The notes under the pieces are model-generated. The model saw only the letters and a program-made list of their open reading frames with translations. It ran no database searches and was not told where the DNA came from. Of a DNA stretch of 64,000 bases, positions 1-8,811 are shown in pieces; within the stretch, counting starts at the first letter, position 1, and each line of letters opens with the position of its first letter. This stretch comes from Niallia sp. NCCP-28 (GTDB lineage: Bacteria; Bacillota; Bacilli; Bacillales; Cytobacillaceae), in assembly GCF_023168165.1 (NCBI RefSeq), contig NZ_BQYJ01000003.1:310001-374000 (forward strand), given 5' to 3'. The position numbers were made by a program, and so were the translations under genes.

Positions 1-966
1 GTCTACCACATTTAAAAGGGGAAGCCCTTTTTTAAAACGGATAATATTTTCTAAAAATATATCCATATAACGTTCTATCGTTTTAGGAGAATAATAAGCA
101 GTATGTGGAGAAATTAGACAATTATCAAGAGTCCAAAATGAATGATCTTCTGGAAGAGGTTCTACTTCAAAAACATCGAGTGCCGCTCCTCTAATTTTTT
201 TCGTTTTTAAGGCATGGATTAAGTCTGTTTCTACTATTGTATTTCCCCTGCCAACATTTATTAAATAGCTGGTGGGTTTCATTTTATTTATTTTTTCTTC
301 GTTAATTAGATGAAGGGTTTCTTTGGTCGATGGAAGGGCAAGCACAAGAAAATCTGCTTCCGTCAAAACCCTATCTATTTCTTCTAAACTTACTACCTCG
401 TCTGCAGGATCATTTTGGTCAAGTGGCTGAGCTCGTTTCCGACAGCCAATTACCCTCAACTCCAGCCCTTTTATCCGTTTGGCAATTTCTTTGCCAATTT
501 CTCCGTATCCGATAATGCCAACTGTCGCTCCGGCTAACTCTGTAATATTTGTTTCTTCCCAGCTTTTTGCCTGTTGATTGTAAATCATGTTTGGGATGCC
601 TCGTGCCAAACTTGTAATCATGGCAATTGTATGTTCAGCAATAGGAATGGACGTGCAGCCTTTCGTATTTGTAATTATTAAATCATGCTCAATCGTTTTT
701 TGATGAAGAAGTTGATCCAGGCCTACACTTAAAGATTGCACCCATTGGATATTTGGCGCAGATTCTAGAATAGTAAGAGAATCATGAAGTCCTAATGTTA
801 AGACAATATTGCATAATGTGAGGTCATAGCTGACAGCTGGTTCTTTTTCGCCATATATCCATGGCTCTATGAATACTGTTGCTCCAAGCTCATTTATTTT
901 TTGTACATATTTTTCTGGTATAGTGTTGCGTGCATAGATAACCAGTTTTTCAGTAGAACTATCCAC
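1..966 (-). CDS. D-isomer-specific 2-hydroxyacid dehydrogenase, 3' end outside window
   Basis: NAD(P)-dependent reduction of a 2-keto acid to a D-2-hydroxy acid; the substrate cannot be read from sequence. I translated the minus strand by hand: a GTG start at 966 follows AAAGGAG at a good distance and 322 codons stay open to base 1. The Rossmann motif GYGEIG is visible, followed by the usual catalytic trio: Arg in NVGRGN, Glu in FEVEPLPED and His in ISPHTAYYS. The last residues lie beyond the window. It could be a phosphoglycerate dehydrogenase-like or glyoxylate/hydroxypyruvate reductase-like member; there is no C-terminal ACT domain within the part seen. Confidence 0.9.
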   Translation of the reverse strand, partial: MDSSTEKLVIYARNTIPEKYVQKINELGATVFIEPWIYGEKEPAVSYDLTLCNIVLTLGLHDSLTILESAPNIQWVQSLSVGLDQLLHQKTIEHDLIITNTKGCTSIPIAEHTIAMITSLARGIPNMIYNQQAKSWEETNITELAGATVGIIGYGEIGKEIAKRIKGLELRVIGCRKRAQPLDQNDPADEVVSLEEIDRVLTEADFLVLALPSTKETLHLINEEKINKMKPTSYLINVGRGNTIVETDLIHALKTKKIRGAALDVFEVEPLPEDHSFWTLDNCLISPHTAYYSPKTIERYMDIFLENIIRFKKGLPLLNVVD

Positions 967-1644
967 AATTACCGCTCCTTTATAAAGACAGTTTTTACAC
1001 GCTTATACAAGGCTATAGCCATTGTTTTTTTCTTCCTTTATTCAAATAAATTCGAATCTAAATAAAATATAAGCTTCTTTCTATTATAGAAAAAAGAGTG
1101 CTGGACAGTTTTTCCAGCAAAATTTTTTTATGGAATAACAACTTAATAGCGAAAAGATGCTTTATATCTTTCCGGCAATGTCAGTCGCCCCTTAATGGAA
1201 AGCAAAGAAGGAAGAATGCATTCATGTACTCTTCTAAAAACAGCTAATCAAAAAATAAAGCAATTGTATTCCATACTCTAAATCAAGTGCAGGGCTAACC
1301 GCAAGATAGGGAGAGCTGATTAAAAAATGGAAAAAAGAATTTTGGCAAGATTTATAGACAATATATGCTGTTTAATGGAAATAGGAAGCTGAAAATTTCA
1401 ATTAAACAGCAAATGATTCAAACAAAATTCGACCTTTTTTCACATGATTTTAAACTTTCTAACTTTTTGACGAAAAAAATTAATAATTATGAAAATGCAT
1501 TAAATCAACATTGTAAACGCTATCTAGTTAAATATTTAAAAAATACGAAAAACTTTTCGTAAAAAAACCATTGTATAAAAATAAAAGATTACTTATAATA
1601 AAAGCAAGTTAGTTAAATGAACATGAATTGTGAGGTAAAATGAC
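967..1644. other. Long intergenic region upstream of glnA
   Basis: About 680 bases between the divergent dehydrogenase and glnA genes. It is AT-rich and holds the glnA promoter near its right end. A 65-codon reading frame at 1365-1562 is Lys/Asn-rich and has no ribosome binding site, so I do not call it a gene. No riboswitch or RNA gene is recognisable. Confidence 0.6.
1571..1599 (+). promoter_or_regulatory. Sigma-A-type promoter of glnA
   Basis: TTGTAT at 1571-1576 and a perfect TATAAT at 1594-1599 are separated by 17 bases. Transcription would start near 1606, about 40 bases before the glnA start codon. Confidence 0.75.
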
Positions 1645-1645
1645 A
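1629..1645 (+). promoter_or_regulatory. GlnR/TnrA-like operator over the glnA RBS and start
   Basis: TGTGAGGTAAAATGACA matches the GlnR/TnrA core TGTNA-N7-TNACA at all eight fixed positions. It lies just downstream of the predicted transcription start, covers the GAGGT ribosome binding site and ends on the A of the start codon. A bound regulator there could block initiation or elongation. The purine-rich RBS supplies part of the match, so chance is possible. Confidence 0.45.
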
Positions 1646-2979
1646 TGGCAGAGATTACATTAGAACAAATTCAATCAATTATTAAAGAGAAAAGTGTAGA
1701 GTTACTACATCTACAATTTGTTGACATCGAAGGAATTTTAAAAAATATCACAATTACTTCAGCACAATTAGATGACGCTGTTGAAGGTAAAATTATGATG
1801 GATGGATCTTCTATTAAAGGTTTTTCGCCTATTAATAAATCAGACTCTTACCTTGCTCCAGACTTAAATACATTTGTAGTATTACCATGGACTGAAACAG
1901 AAGGATATTCAGAAGCACGTTTCCTTTGCTCTGTAACAAATCCAGATGGAACATTGTTTGAAGGAGATACTCGCAATGTTCTTAAGAAAACAGTAGCACG
2001 CGCAGCTGAACATGGATATTCCATCTCTGTAGGACCTGAATTAGAATTTTTCTTATTCAAAACAGATGAAAATGGTTATCCTACAACTGAACTTGGCGAT
2101 TTAGGCGGATATTTTGAGCCATCACCAAAAGATTTAGGAGAAAAAGTTCGTGTTGAAATTTTTAAAGCATTAAAAGCAATGGGCTTTACAATTGAAGCAC
2201 TTCACCATGAAGTAGCGGAAGGGCAACATGAAATCAACTTCAAATATGCGGATGCTTTAACTGCAGCAGACCTTTCCACTACGTACAAATGGGTTGTAAA
2301 AACAATTGCAGCACAATACGGTTTGCATGCTACATTTATGCCAAAACCAGTATTCGGAATCAACGGTTCTGGAATGCATGTTAATATGTCATTCTTTAAA
2401 GATGGCCAAAACGTATTTTTTGATGAGTCTGATGAACTGCAGCTTTCAAGCACAGCTTATTCATTTATCGCAGGACTTCTAGAAAATGTTAAGAGTTTCG
2501 TAGCGGTAACAAACCCTCTAGTAAACTCTTATAAACGCCTAGTTCCTGGATATGAAGCACCATGCTACTTAGCTTGGTCTGCATCTAACCGTTCTGCATT
2601 AATCCGTATTCCAGCGAAAAAAGGAATGGCTACTCGTGTAGAGCTTCGTTGTCCAGATCCATCTGCTAACCCATACTTAACATTTGCAGTAATCGCTTCT
2701 GCAGGTTTAGACGGAGTAGAAAAAGGCTTAAAAGCACCAGCTCCAGTTAACGAGGATATCTTCCATATGTCAGAAGAGCGTCGTGAAGAGCTTGGAATCG
2801 ACAGTTTGCCTGGTGGATTAGAAGCAGCTATTGCTGAACTGGAAAATGGCGAAATCGGTCTTAAAACACTTGGAGAGCATGTATTCAATGAATATATCGC
2901 TGCTAAAAAAGCTGAGTGGGATAGCTATCGTACAGCAGTTCATGCTTGGGAAATTAACAATTATCAATTTAAATTCTAA
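1645..2979 (+). CDS. glnA: Type I glutamine synthetase, stand-alone, lacking the feedback Arg62
   Basis: ATP-dependent condensation of glutamate and ammonia to glutamine in the cytosol. At 444 residues it has the short GSI-alpha length, without the insertion or adenylylation loop of GSI-beta. Hallmarks include MDGSSIKGF (52-60), the ATP-site segment NGSGMHVN and the glutamate-flap segment NSYKRLVPGYEAPCY. The start follows GAGGT. Unlike B. subtilis glnRA there is no glnR in front, and the position equal to B. subtilis Arg62, needed for glutamine feedback inhibition, is Pro62 here (GFSPIN instead of GFVRIE). It is likely a second, differently regulated glutamine synthetase paralogue; whether a canonical glnRA exists elsewhere cannot be seen. 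Confidence 0.95.
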   Translation: MAEITLEQIQSIIKEKSVELLHLQFVDIEGILKNITITSAQLDDAVEGKIMMDGSSIKGFSPINKSDSYLAPDLNTFVVLPWTETEGYSEARFLCSVTNPDGTLFEGDTRNVLKKTVARAAEHGYSISVGPELEFFLFKTDENGYPTTELGDLGGYFEPSPKDLGEKVRVEIFKALKAMGFTIEALHHEVAEGQHEINFKYADALTAADLSTTYKWVVKTIAAQYGLHATFMPKPVFGINGSGMHVNMSFFKDGQNVFFDESDELQLSSTAYSFIAGLLENVKSFVAVTNPLVNSYKRLVPGYEAPCYLAWSASNRSALIRIPAKKGMATRVELRCPDPSANPYLTFAVIASAGLDGVEKGLKAPAPVNEDIFHMSEERREELGIDSLPGGLEAAIAELENGEIGLKTLGEHVFNEYIAAKKAEWDSYRTAVHAWEINNYQFKF

Positions 2980-2992
2980 TAATAGGCATGTA

Positions 2993-3022
2993 AAAAGAGG
3001 AAGGCAAATGCCTTCCTCTTTT
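2993..3022 (+). terminator. Rho-independent terminator of glnA
   Basis: Stem AAAAGAGGAAGGC with its exact complement around an AAAT loop, ending in TTTT, 14 bases after the glnA stop. Confidence 0.85.
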
Positions 3023-3213
3023 ATTGGAAGATTAATAGAAACCGATTTTAATACTGACTAATTAATACAATCTAAAGTACTAGGAATAGTAGTTTTTTTT
3101 ATGCAGTTCTTTTAATTTGTGATGGATATGTTAAAATAACTATAGATGGCTTAAAAGGTAATGGATACCTATTAACGATTCAATTATCAATTATTGCAAG
3201 GAGAATTTAATTT

Positions 3214-4146
3214 ATGGAAAAAGTATTAATATTTGGTCATAAGAATCCTGATACGGATACTATTTGTTCTGCCATTGCATATGCAGAATTAAAAAAGAGC
3301 TTAGGGGTAGACGCTGAGCCAGTTCGTTTAGGAGAAGTGAACGGCGAAACACAATATGCTCTTGATTATTTTAAAACAGAAGCGCCTAGATTTATTGAAA
3401 AAGCAGCTTCTGAAGCAAAAGCGGTTATTTTAGTCGATCATAATGAATTCCAGCAAAGTGTGGAAGATATTAAAGAAGTGTCTATTTTAGAAGTAATCGA
3501 CCACCACCGTATTGCTAATTTTGAAACAAGCGATCCTTTGTACTACCGTGCAGAACCAGTTGGATGTACAGCAACTATTTTAAATAAAATGTACAAAGAA
3601 AATGGCGTAGAAATCAAAAAAGAAGTAGCAGGATTAATGCTTTCTGCGATTATTTCTGACTCTTTATTATTTAAATCGCCAACATGCACAGAGCAGGATA
3701 TTCAAGCGGCAAAAGAACTTGCAGAAATCGCTGGCGTAAATGCAGAAGAATACGGCTTGGAAATGCTGAAAGCGGGTGCTGATTTAAGCGATAAAACAGT
3801 AGAACAATTGATTTCACTTGATGCAAAAGAATTCCCAATGGGTACATATAAAGTGGAAGTAGCGCAAGTAAATGCGGTTGATACAAACGATGTATTGGCT
3901 AAACAAACAGAGTTGGAAGAAGCATTAAACAAAACAATTGCTGCTAAAAACTTAGATCTGTTTTTGCTTGTGGTAACAGATATCTTAAACAATGATTCTG
4001 TTGCATTGGCAGTTGGAAGCAAAACAGAAGCAGTGGAAAAAGCATTTAATGTAACATTAGAAAACAAGACAGCATTATTAAAAGGTGTTGTATCTCGTAA
4101 AAAACAAATTGTTCCTGTATTAACAGAAACATTTAATGCACTATAA
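3214..4146 (+). CDS. ppaC: Manganese-dependent inorganic pyrophosphatase (family II, DHH)
   Basis: Hydrolyses pyrophosphate to phosphate and so pulls biosynthetic reactions forward; cytosolic. The 310 residues match the usual ~309. The metal ligands fall at the B. subtilis positions: His9, Asp13 and Asp15 in GHKNPDTD, Asp75, His97 in the DHH motif and Asp149 in ISDS. The substrate-binding SRKK motif is at 294-297 near the C-terminus. The start has AAGGAG nine bases upstream. It is a single-gene unit closed by its own terminator. Confidence 0.96.
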   Translation: MEKVLIFGHKNPDTDTICSAIAYAELKKSLGVDAEPVRLGEVNGETQYALDYFKTEAPRFIEKAASEAKAVILVDHNEFQQSVEDIKEVSILEVIDHHRIANFETSDPLYYRAEPVGCTATILNKMYKENGVEIKKEVAGLMLSAIISDSLLFKSPTCTEQDIQAAKELAEIAGVNAEEYGLEMLKAGADLSDKTVEQLISLDAKEFPMGTYKVEVAQVNAVDTNDVLAKQTELEEALNKTIAAKNLDLFLLVVTDILNNDSVALAVGSKTEAVEKAFNVTLENKTALLKGVVSRKKQIVPVLTETFNAL

Positions 4147-4162
4147 TTAATAGATTGCACAC

Positions 4163-4200
4163 AAAAAACACTCTAAAGAAAATCTTTAGAGTGTTTTTTT
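4163..4200 (+). terminator. Rho-independent terminator of ppaC
   Basis: A 17-base stem (AAAAAACACTCTAAAGA and complement) with an AAA loop and a T-run, 17 bases after the ppaC stop. Confidence 0.9.
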
Positions 4201-4315
4201 ATAAGAAAAAGAAAGCTAATAAAAAAGAAGCATTTATAATTGAGCCCATTCTGTTAAGTTATATGTGATTGCGATAAAATAATAAATAGAGAGTTTTTTA
4301 AAGGCGGTGAATGCA

Positions 4316-5014
4316 ATGACGAAAGAAAAAATACTTATTATTGAAGATGAACAAAAAATTGCTAGAGTGCTGTCGATGGAATTAGAATTTGAAGGATACA
4401 CTGCGGAAAGTGTGCATACAGGAACAGAAGGGTTAAAAAAGGTGATGGAATCTTCTTGGAGCCTTGTTTTGCTTGATGTAATGCTTCCTGAAATAAGTGG
4501 TTTGGAGGTACTGCGAAGAATAAGAAATTGCGGGAATAATGTACCTGTTATTTTGCTGACTGCAAGGGATTCTATTCCAGATAAGGTGGCAGGATTAGAT
4601 GTAGGAGCAAACGATTATGTGACAAAACCATTTCAGATCGAAGAATTGCTTGCAAGAATTCGGGCGATTCTTAGAGTGCAGCAGCAAATAATGAAACAAG
4701 AGCAGGAAAAAATTCTCCAGGTGGAGGATTTGCAGGTTTTTGTTAAATCATATGTGGTTATGCGAGAAAATAAGGAAATTGATTTAACGCCACGTGAATT
4801 TGAATTATTGGTTTATTTGCTGGAAAATAAAAATATTGTGCTATCTAGGGAGCAAATTTTAAATAATGTGTGGGGATATGATTATATTGGCGATACCAAT
4901 GTAGTGGATGTATATATTCGTTATGTGCGCAAAAAAGTGGACTATCCTTTCAAAAAGGCACTTATCCAAACAGTGCGTGGTGTCGGTTATATTATAAAGG
5001 AAAGTGAATCATGA
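4316..5014 (+). CDS. OmpR/PhoB-family response regulator (YkoG-like)
   Basis: DNA-binding output protein of a two-component system. The receiver domain has the acidic pair E10/D11, phospho-acceptor Asp54 in LLDVMLP, Thr82 and Lys104 in VTKPF. The winged-helix effector domain follows from about residue 130 and ends RGVGYIIK. I chose ATG 4316 because AAGGCGGTG lies at the right distance; the GTG at 4307 is inside that site. The kinase gene overlaps its stop by four bases. The order regulator, kinase, PepSY, PepSY resembles B. subtilis ykoGHIJ. The second system at 38.6 kb is a paralogue. Confidence 0.93.
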   Translation: MTKEKILIIEDEQKIARVLSMELEFEGYTAESVHTGTEGLKKVMESSWSLVLLDVMLPEISGLEVLRRIRNCGNNVPVILLTARDSIPDKVAGLDVGANDYVTKPFQIEELLARIRAILRVQQQIMKQEQEKILQVEDLQVFVKSYVVMRENKEIDLTPREFELLVYLLENKNIVLSREQILNNVWGYDYIGDTNVVDVYIRYVRKKVDYPFKKALIQTVRGVGYIIKESES

Positions 5015-6354
5015 AAATAAGGACACGCATCCAGCTTTTTTCGACGATTTTTCTTTTTATTATTATGCTCCTTGTAAATATGTTGATTTATATTATTTTT
5101 CAAACCTTATTGTATAAGGATGTACTCAATAAAACGATGGTAAACGTAGAACAAGCAGCTGCTAGCATACAAACATTAAAAGGTGAAGCAGAGATAGAAA
5201 ATATGGTGCGGGCATATGTTCCAGCTGACGGCATGATCCAAGTTATCGATGCAAATAAGACAATTTTTACCTCTACCAAAAATACTGATTATGCCAAACT
5301 TTTAATAAAATTCGACAAAAAGCAAAAAGCAGAGATTGCCAAACAAAATAACCGCATTTTTACTGTAGCAAATATGCCGATTATTTGGGAAGATGGTAAT
5401 GTTGTTACATTAGTAATGACAGAAAATATTGAAAGTACACGGCATATATTAGGAATACTGGGCATTATTTTAATTGCCGCTTCCATTATCATTATTATTC
5501 CTACGTATTTTGCAGGCAGATTTTTATCTAATTTGCTTCTTTCTCCCATTCAGTCCATGATTAAGACGATGGAAGAGATTCAAAGCAGCGGAGATTTTAA
5601 ACAACTTTTTTTTAATTCCAGCACAAAAGATGAACTATATCAACTTGGAGTAACATTTAACAAGATGATTACGCTGTTAAAAATGCAGTTTGAACGGCAG
5701 CAGCAATTTGTTTCAGATGCTTCTCATGAGTTGAAAACGCCACTAACCGTTATTGAAAGTTATGCGAACATGTTAAAAAGATGGGGCAAAAAAAGAGAAG
5801 ATGTATTGGACGAAGCTGTGGAGGCAATCCATTCTGAGTCCATTCGCATGAAAGAAATGACCAATCAAATGCTTGAATTGGCAAGTGGGGAGGGTCATAC
5901 GAACTTTGAATTAGAAACACTAGATTTAAGCGCTATCGCTATGGAAACAGCTAAAAAGATGGAGATTGCCCATCAAAGAAGCATTATTGTTAATGGTGCT
6001 TTAAATGGGGCCGTTATAAAAGGAGATAAACAAAAAATAAAACAGCTCCTGTTTATATTATTAGATAATGCCATAAAGTATAGCAGCGACAGAATTACAA
6101 TTAAAATAACAAAAAGAGATAACGTTAGATGCGAAATTATAGACAAAGGACCTGGAATTGCAAAAGAGGAATTAGACCATATATTTGAGCGGTTTTATCG
6201 TGTGGATAAAGCTAGAAGCAGGGAAACAGGAGGAAGTGGTTTAGGATTAGCAATTGCTCAAAAAATAGTAAAAGCCCATAATGGTGAAATTCAAGTGGAA
6301 AGCATAGTAGGAGAAGGGACAAAAATGATTTGTATTTTTGAATTGTATGAATAA
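5011..6354 (+). CDS. Membrane sensor histidine kinase (YkoH/ArlS-like)
   Basis: Partner of the upstream regulator, overlapping it as ATGA, so translation is coupled. It has TM1 (about 8-33), an extracellular sensor loop of about 110 residues, TM2 (about 147-168), a HAMP linker, the HisKA box with His239 in DASHELKTPLT, and an HATPase domain with N box LLDNAIKYS, DKGPGIA and GGSGLGLAI. The 447 residues are typical. The two downstream genes encode extracytoplasmic PepSY proteins, suggesting a cell-surface or peptidase-related signal; the signal itself is not evident. Confidence 0.93.
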   Translation: MKIRTRIQLFSTIFLFIIMLLVNMLIYIIFQTLLYKDVLNKTMVNVEQAAASIQTLKGEAEIENMVRAYVPADGMIQVIDANKTIFTSTKNTDYAKLLIKFDKKQKAEIAKQNNRIFTVANMPIIWEDGNVVTLVMTENIESTRHILGILGIILIAASIIIIIPTYFAGRFLSNLLLSPIQSMIKTMEEIQSSGDFKQLFFNSSTKDELYQLGVTFNKMITLLKMQFERQQQFVSDASHELKTPLTVIESYANMLKRWGKKREDVLDEAVEAIHSESIRMKEMTNQMLELASGEGHTNFELETLDLSAIAMETAKKMEIAHQRSIIVNGALNGAVIKGDKQKIKQLLFILLDNAIKYSSDRITIKITKRDNVRCEIIDKGPGIAKEELDHIFERFYRVDKARSRETGGSGLGLAIAQKIVKAHNGEIQVESIVGEGTKMICIFELYE

Positions 6355-6382
6355 GAATGCTTATAATGTAAGGAGTATACAT

Positions 6383-7075
6383 ATGGAAAGGATAAGGAAA
6401 ATTGGTGCATTTGTTATTATTGGCATTTTTCTCCTTATGGGCAGCTGTTTTTTTATAAACAAACAAGATAAAATTACTTTAAAAGAGGCAGAGTCAATCA
6501 TAACACAAAAGTATGATGGAGAAATAATCCGTATAAAAGAAATAAAAAAAGAAAGACAGGTACGATATGATGCTGTCCTGCAAAATGAGAAAGGGATATA
6601 TAATGTTTCTGTAGATGCACAAACTGGTTTTATTGCTGATTTACAAGCAGAAAAAGTCAGCCAGCAAACAGCAGAAAAGGAACTGACGAAAGAAGAAGCA
6701 GTTAAACTTGTGAAGGCAGCTTATAAAGGCACATTAAAATCAATAACAGAACAAACAGAAAAGGGCATCCCTTATTTTATTGTTATTTTAGAAAGGGATA
6801 GGAAAGAACTGGTTTATAAAATAAATCGGCAAACAGGAAGCATTAAACAAGAACCAAAAATTATTGCAGAAGAAACAGCAATTATCACAAAAAATAAAGC
6901 AAAAGAAATTGCCCAAGCAGAAGTGCAAGGTAATGTGAAAGAAGTGGAACTGGAAGAGGAAAAAAATCAGCTGATCTATGAAGTAGAAATGGAAACGGCT
7001 CAAAAAACAGAAGTGAAGATTTATATTAATGCATATAGCGGCACTGTTTTATCAATTAATTGGGAAGATGACTAA
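6383..7075 (+). CDS. PepSY-repeat protein, membrane anchored (YkoI-like)
   Basis: The N-terminus carries a hydrophobic segment (about 6-25) ending in GSCFF, either an anchor or a poor lipobox. Three PepSY-type repeats follow, each starting with an acidic helix (LKEAESII, KEEAVKLV, KNKAKEIA) and ending in a QTGxI or YSGTV turn. PepSY domains are thought to modulate proteases or sense extracytoplasmic conditions. I start it at ATG 6383, after TAAGGAG, rather than at the ATG that overlaps the kinase stop. It is 28 bases downstream of the kinase, so probably in the same operon. Function unknown. Confidence 0.85.
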   Translation: MERIRKIGAFVIIGIFLLMGSCFFINKQDKITLKEAESIITQKYDGEIIRIKEIKKERQVRYDAVLQNEKGIYNVSVDAQTGFIADLQAEKVSQQTAEKELTKEEAVKLVKAAYKGTLKSITEQTEKGIPYFIVILERDRKELVYKINRQTGSIKQEPKIIAEETAIITKNKAKEIAQAEVQGNVKEVELEEEKNQLIYEVEMETAQKTEVKIYINAYSGTVLSINWEDD

Positions 7076-7232
7076 CTAACTTATAGCACCAGAATAAAAA
7101 ATTTCAAACAAAGGCTGTTTGATTAAAAAATAATAAACTTGTTTTTTATTTCTCATTGTTTTCTCATTTTATTTCTTCTTTCTTATCATTTTCTAAGGAT
7201 AAGATAATGATATAGAATTTAAGGAGGAATAA

Positions 7233-7760
7233 ATGATGAAAAATAAATGGTCGAAAATTTCAATTGGTTTGGCGGCAGTACTTGGGCTAGCTTCAACGGG
7301 CTATTATATAGGAAGTGAACAAAAAGGATTTGCAGCGGAAAATCCAATTTCTGCGATGACAGCACAGACAAATGTATCGAAAGAAGAGGCAGAAAAAATT
7401 GCTTCGGAGAAAACAAATAAAACAGTAGAAGAAGTGGAATTAGAAGTAAATGCAAAGGGAGAAAAATTATATCAAGTGGAATTTTTAGAAGAAGCCGAAC
7501 ATGATGATGAAATATATATCAACGCAGATACTGGCAAAGTTCTTACACAAGAAACGATGCAAAAAAACATTAAAATAACGGAAGAGCAAGCAAAAGAAGC
7601 GGCAGTAAAAAAAGCAGCAGGAACGGTAACGGAAATAGAATTGGATGAAGAGGCAGGACAGTATTATTATGATATAGAAATTGTTCAAAAAAATGGCCAG
7701 GATGTAGATATAGAAATATCTGCTGAAACGGGTGAAGTTCTTCATTTGGATAATGATTAA
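7233..7760 (+). CDS. Secreted PepSY-domain protein (YkoJ-like)
   Basis: 175 residues with a clear signal peptide (lysine-rich start, hydrophobic core 10-24, possible cleavage after FAA) and two acidic PepSY domains whose turns read ADTGKVL and AETGEVL. AAGGAGG precedes tandem ATGs at 7233 and 7236; the second has slightly better spacing. A gap of 157 bases to the previous gene leaves room for its own promoter. The copies of PepSY proteins next to the kinase make an extracellular feedback role plausible, but this is inference. Confidence 0.88.
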   Translation: MMKNKWSKISIGLAAVLGLASTGYYIGSEQKGFAAENPISAMTAQTNVSKEEAEKIASEKTNKTVEEVELEVNAKGEKLYQVEFLEEAEHDDEIYINADTGKVLTQETMQKNIKITEEQAKEAAVKKAAGTVTEIELDEEAGQYYYDIEIVQKNGQDVDIEISAETGEVLHLDND

Positions 7761-7776
7761 GTAAAAAGGGGGCTGT

Positions 7777-7924
7777 CTAATAAGTCCTAAACAAAAAGCA
7801 GGGGAAGAAAAACAAATTGTTTTTCTTCCCCTGCTTTTTGATTTCTATTTATTTTACAAGAAAAGACGGGGTTTTTGTATGTAATTTGAAAAAAAGTTAG
7901 GTAATGTTTAGGCTGGATTTTGGC
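7777..7924 (+). repeat. Dispersed repeat, copy A (also acts as terminator)
   Basis: Begins CTAATAAGTCCTAAA, then a 24-base perfect inverted repeat (7792-7815 and 7817-7840), then a conserved AT-rich tail up to GGATTTTGGC. Copy B at 27289-27440 shares the order and most of the sequence. It lies 17 bases after a stop codon, so it probably terminates that transcript. Confidence 0.75.
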
Positions 7925-7929
7925 AATTT

Positions 7930-7971
7930 GTTGATTGGAATGGAAAGCGAACGCCTGGAGTGGAAATCAAC
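7930..7971 (+). repeat. Short palindromic repeat remnant after copy A
   Basis: A 42-base segment bounded by GTTGATT and AATCAAC with an internal AAAGCGAACGCCTGGAG. It resembles the two ends of an interspersed repeat I recall from other Bacillaceae genomes with the middle deleted. That family assignment is from memory. Confidence 0.4.
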
Positions 7972-8066
7972 AGGATAGTTTAAAAGCCCCTTTTTTGTAT
8001 GGTAAACATAAAAAAATTTTGTGCATCTGAATAAAAAATAATAAGAAATACGTAATTTATAAGGTT

Positions 8067-8095
8067 TTGGACATTCTAAAAATGGGATATAGATA
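8067..8095 (+). promoter_or_regulatory. Likely promoter of the thioredoxin-like gene
   Basis: TTGGAC at 8067 and TAGATA at 8090 with a 17-base spacer, 16 bases before the TTG start codon. Confidence 0.5.
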
Positions 8096-8111
8096 GAAGG
8101 GATGTGAAATT

Positions 8112-8603
8112 TTGGTCAAAAAAATTATTTTATTGATAGGTTTGTGTTTCTTGTATGCTGTTAGCTTGGAGCAGAATACAATTGCAGCAAAATCACAACC
8201 ATTAGAGATTGGTGCAAAAGCTCCGGATTTTTCATTAAGAAATTTAAAGGGAGAAATCATTAAGCTTTCCGATTTTAAAGGGAAAAAAGTAATGCTTAAC
8301 TTTTGGGCAACATGGTGCCCTCCATGTAAACAAGAAATGCCAGCAATTCAACAATTTTTTGAAGAAAAGGGAAAAGATGTTGTAATCCTTGCGGTTAATA
8401 TTGATGGGGCAGAAGATGTCATCGAATTTGTTCAATCTAAAAAGATTACTTTTTCAATATTGTTGGATGAAAATAATCGGGTCAATGAGCAATATAAAGT
8501 CGTCACAATCCCTACTACTTTTTTTATAGATGAAAAGGGAATTATTCAACATAAGTTTTATTCAGCAATGCCGATTGAAATTATGAGAGAATTTTCAAAA
8601 TAA
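8112..8603 (+). CDS. Thiol-disulfide oxidoreductase, TlpA/ResA-type (YneN-like)
   Basis: Extracytoplasmic thioredoxin-fold protein. An N-terminal hydrophobic segment (5-19) forms a signal or anchor; the fold contains the redox motif WCPPC with Cys69 and Cys72 and the cis-Pro loop TIPTTFFID. At 163 residues it is typical for ResA/StoA/YneN. The start is TTG at 8112 after AAGGGA; no better ATG exists. In B. subtilis yneN also lies just before sspN, so synteny supports YneN. It may reduce cytochrome c apoproteins or spore-envelope proteins; the substrate is not shown. Confidence 0.88.
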   Translation: MVKKIILLIGLCFLYAVSLEQNTIAAKSQPLEIGAKAPDFSLRNLKGEIIKLSDFKGKKVMLNFWATWCPPCKQEMPAIQQFFEEKGKDVVILAVNIDGAEDVIEFVQSKKITFSILLDENNRVNEQYKVVTIPTTFFIDEKGIIQHKFYSAMPIEIMREFSK

Positions 8604-8616
8604 TAAATGAAAGCGT

Positions 8617-8645
8617 TTTACAAATATGCATAAGTGCGCTATAAT
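8617..8645 (+). promoter_or_regulatory. Strong promoter of the FbpB-like gene, followed by a 5' hairpin
   Basis: TTTACA (8617) and TATAAT (8640) separated by 17 bases. The predicted start falls at about 8652, exactly where a 9-base stem begins (AAGAGGAGC 8652-8660 pairing with 8671-8679), so the transcript would carry a hairpin at its 5' end. A weak Fur-like palindrome lies at 8685-8699. Confidence 0.65.
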
Positions 8646-8811
8646 AAATATAAGAGGAGCATGAAGACAAGCTCCTCTTACTAATGATATAAATATTCAG
8701 AATAAAAAATATTTTTAAAATATTATTTAGGGGAGAAATTTTCTAAAATTTGTAATAATAACAGAGAGATTTGGAAAAAATAAAAATAAATAAAAAAAGG
8801 AGTTTTTAATT

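Noticed and set aside
1365-1562. 65-codon open frame upstream of glnA
   Set aside because: No RBS, composition follows the AT-rich background, and the glnA promoter begins right after it.
8685-8699. Fur box before the FbpB-like gene
   Set aside because: Only about 10 of 14 positions of the palindrome match and it lies downstream of the promoter; too weak to list as a site.
8652-8704. Short leader ORF (MKTSSSY) in the FbpB-like leader
   Set aside because: The RBS is too close to its ATG and both are buried in a stem.
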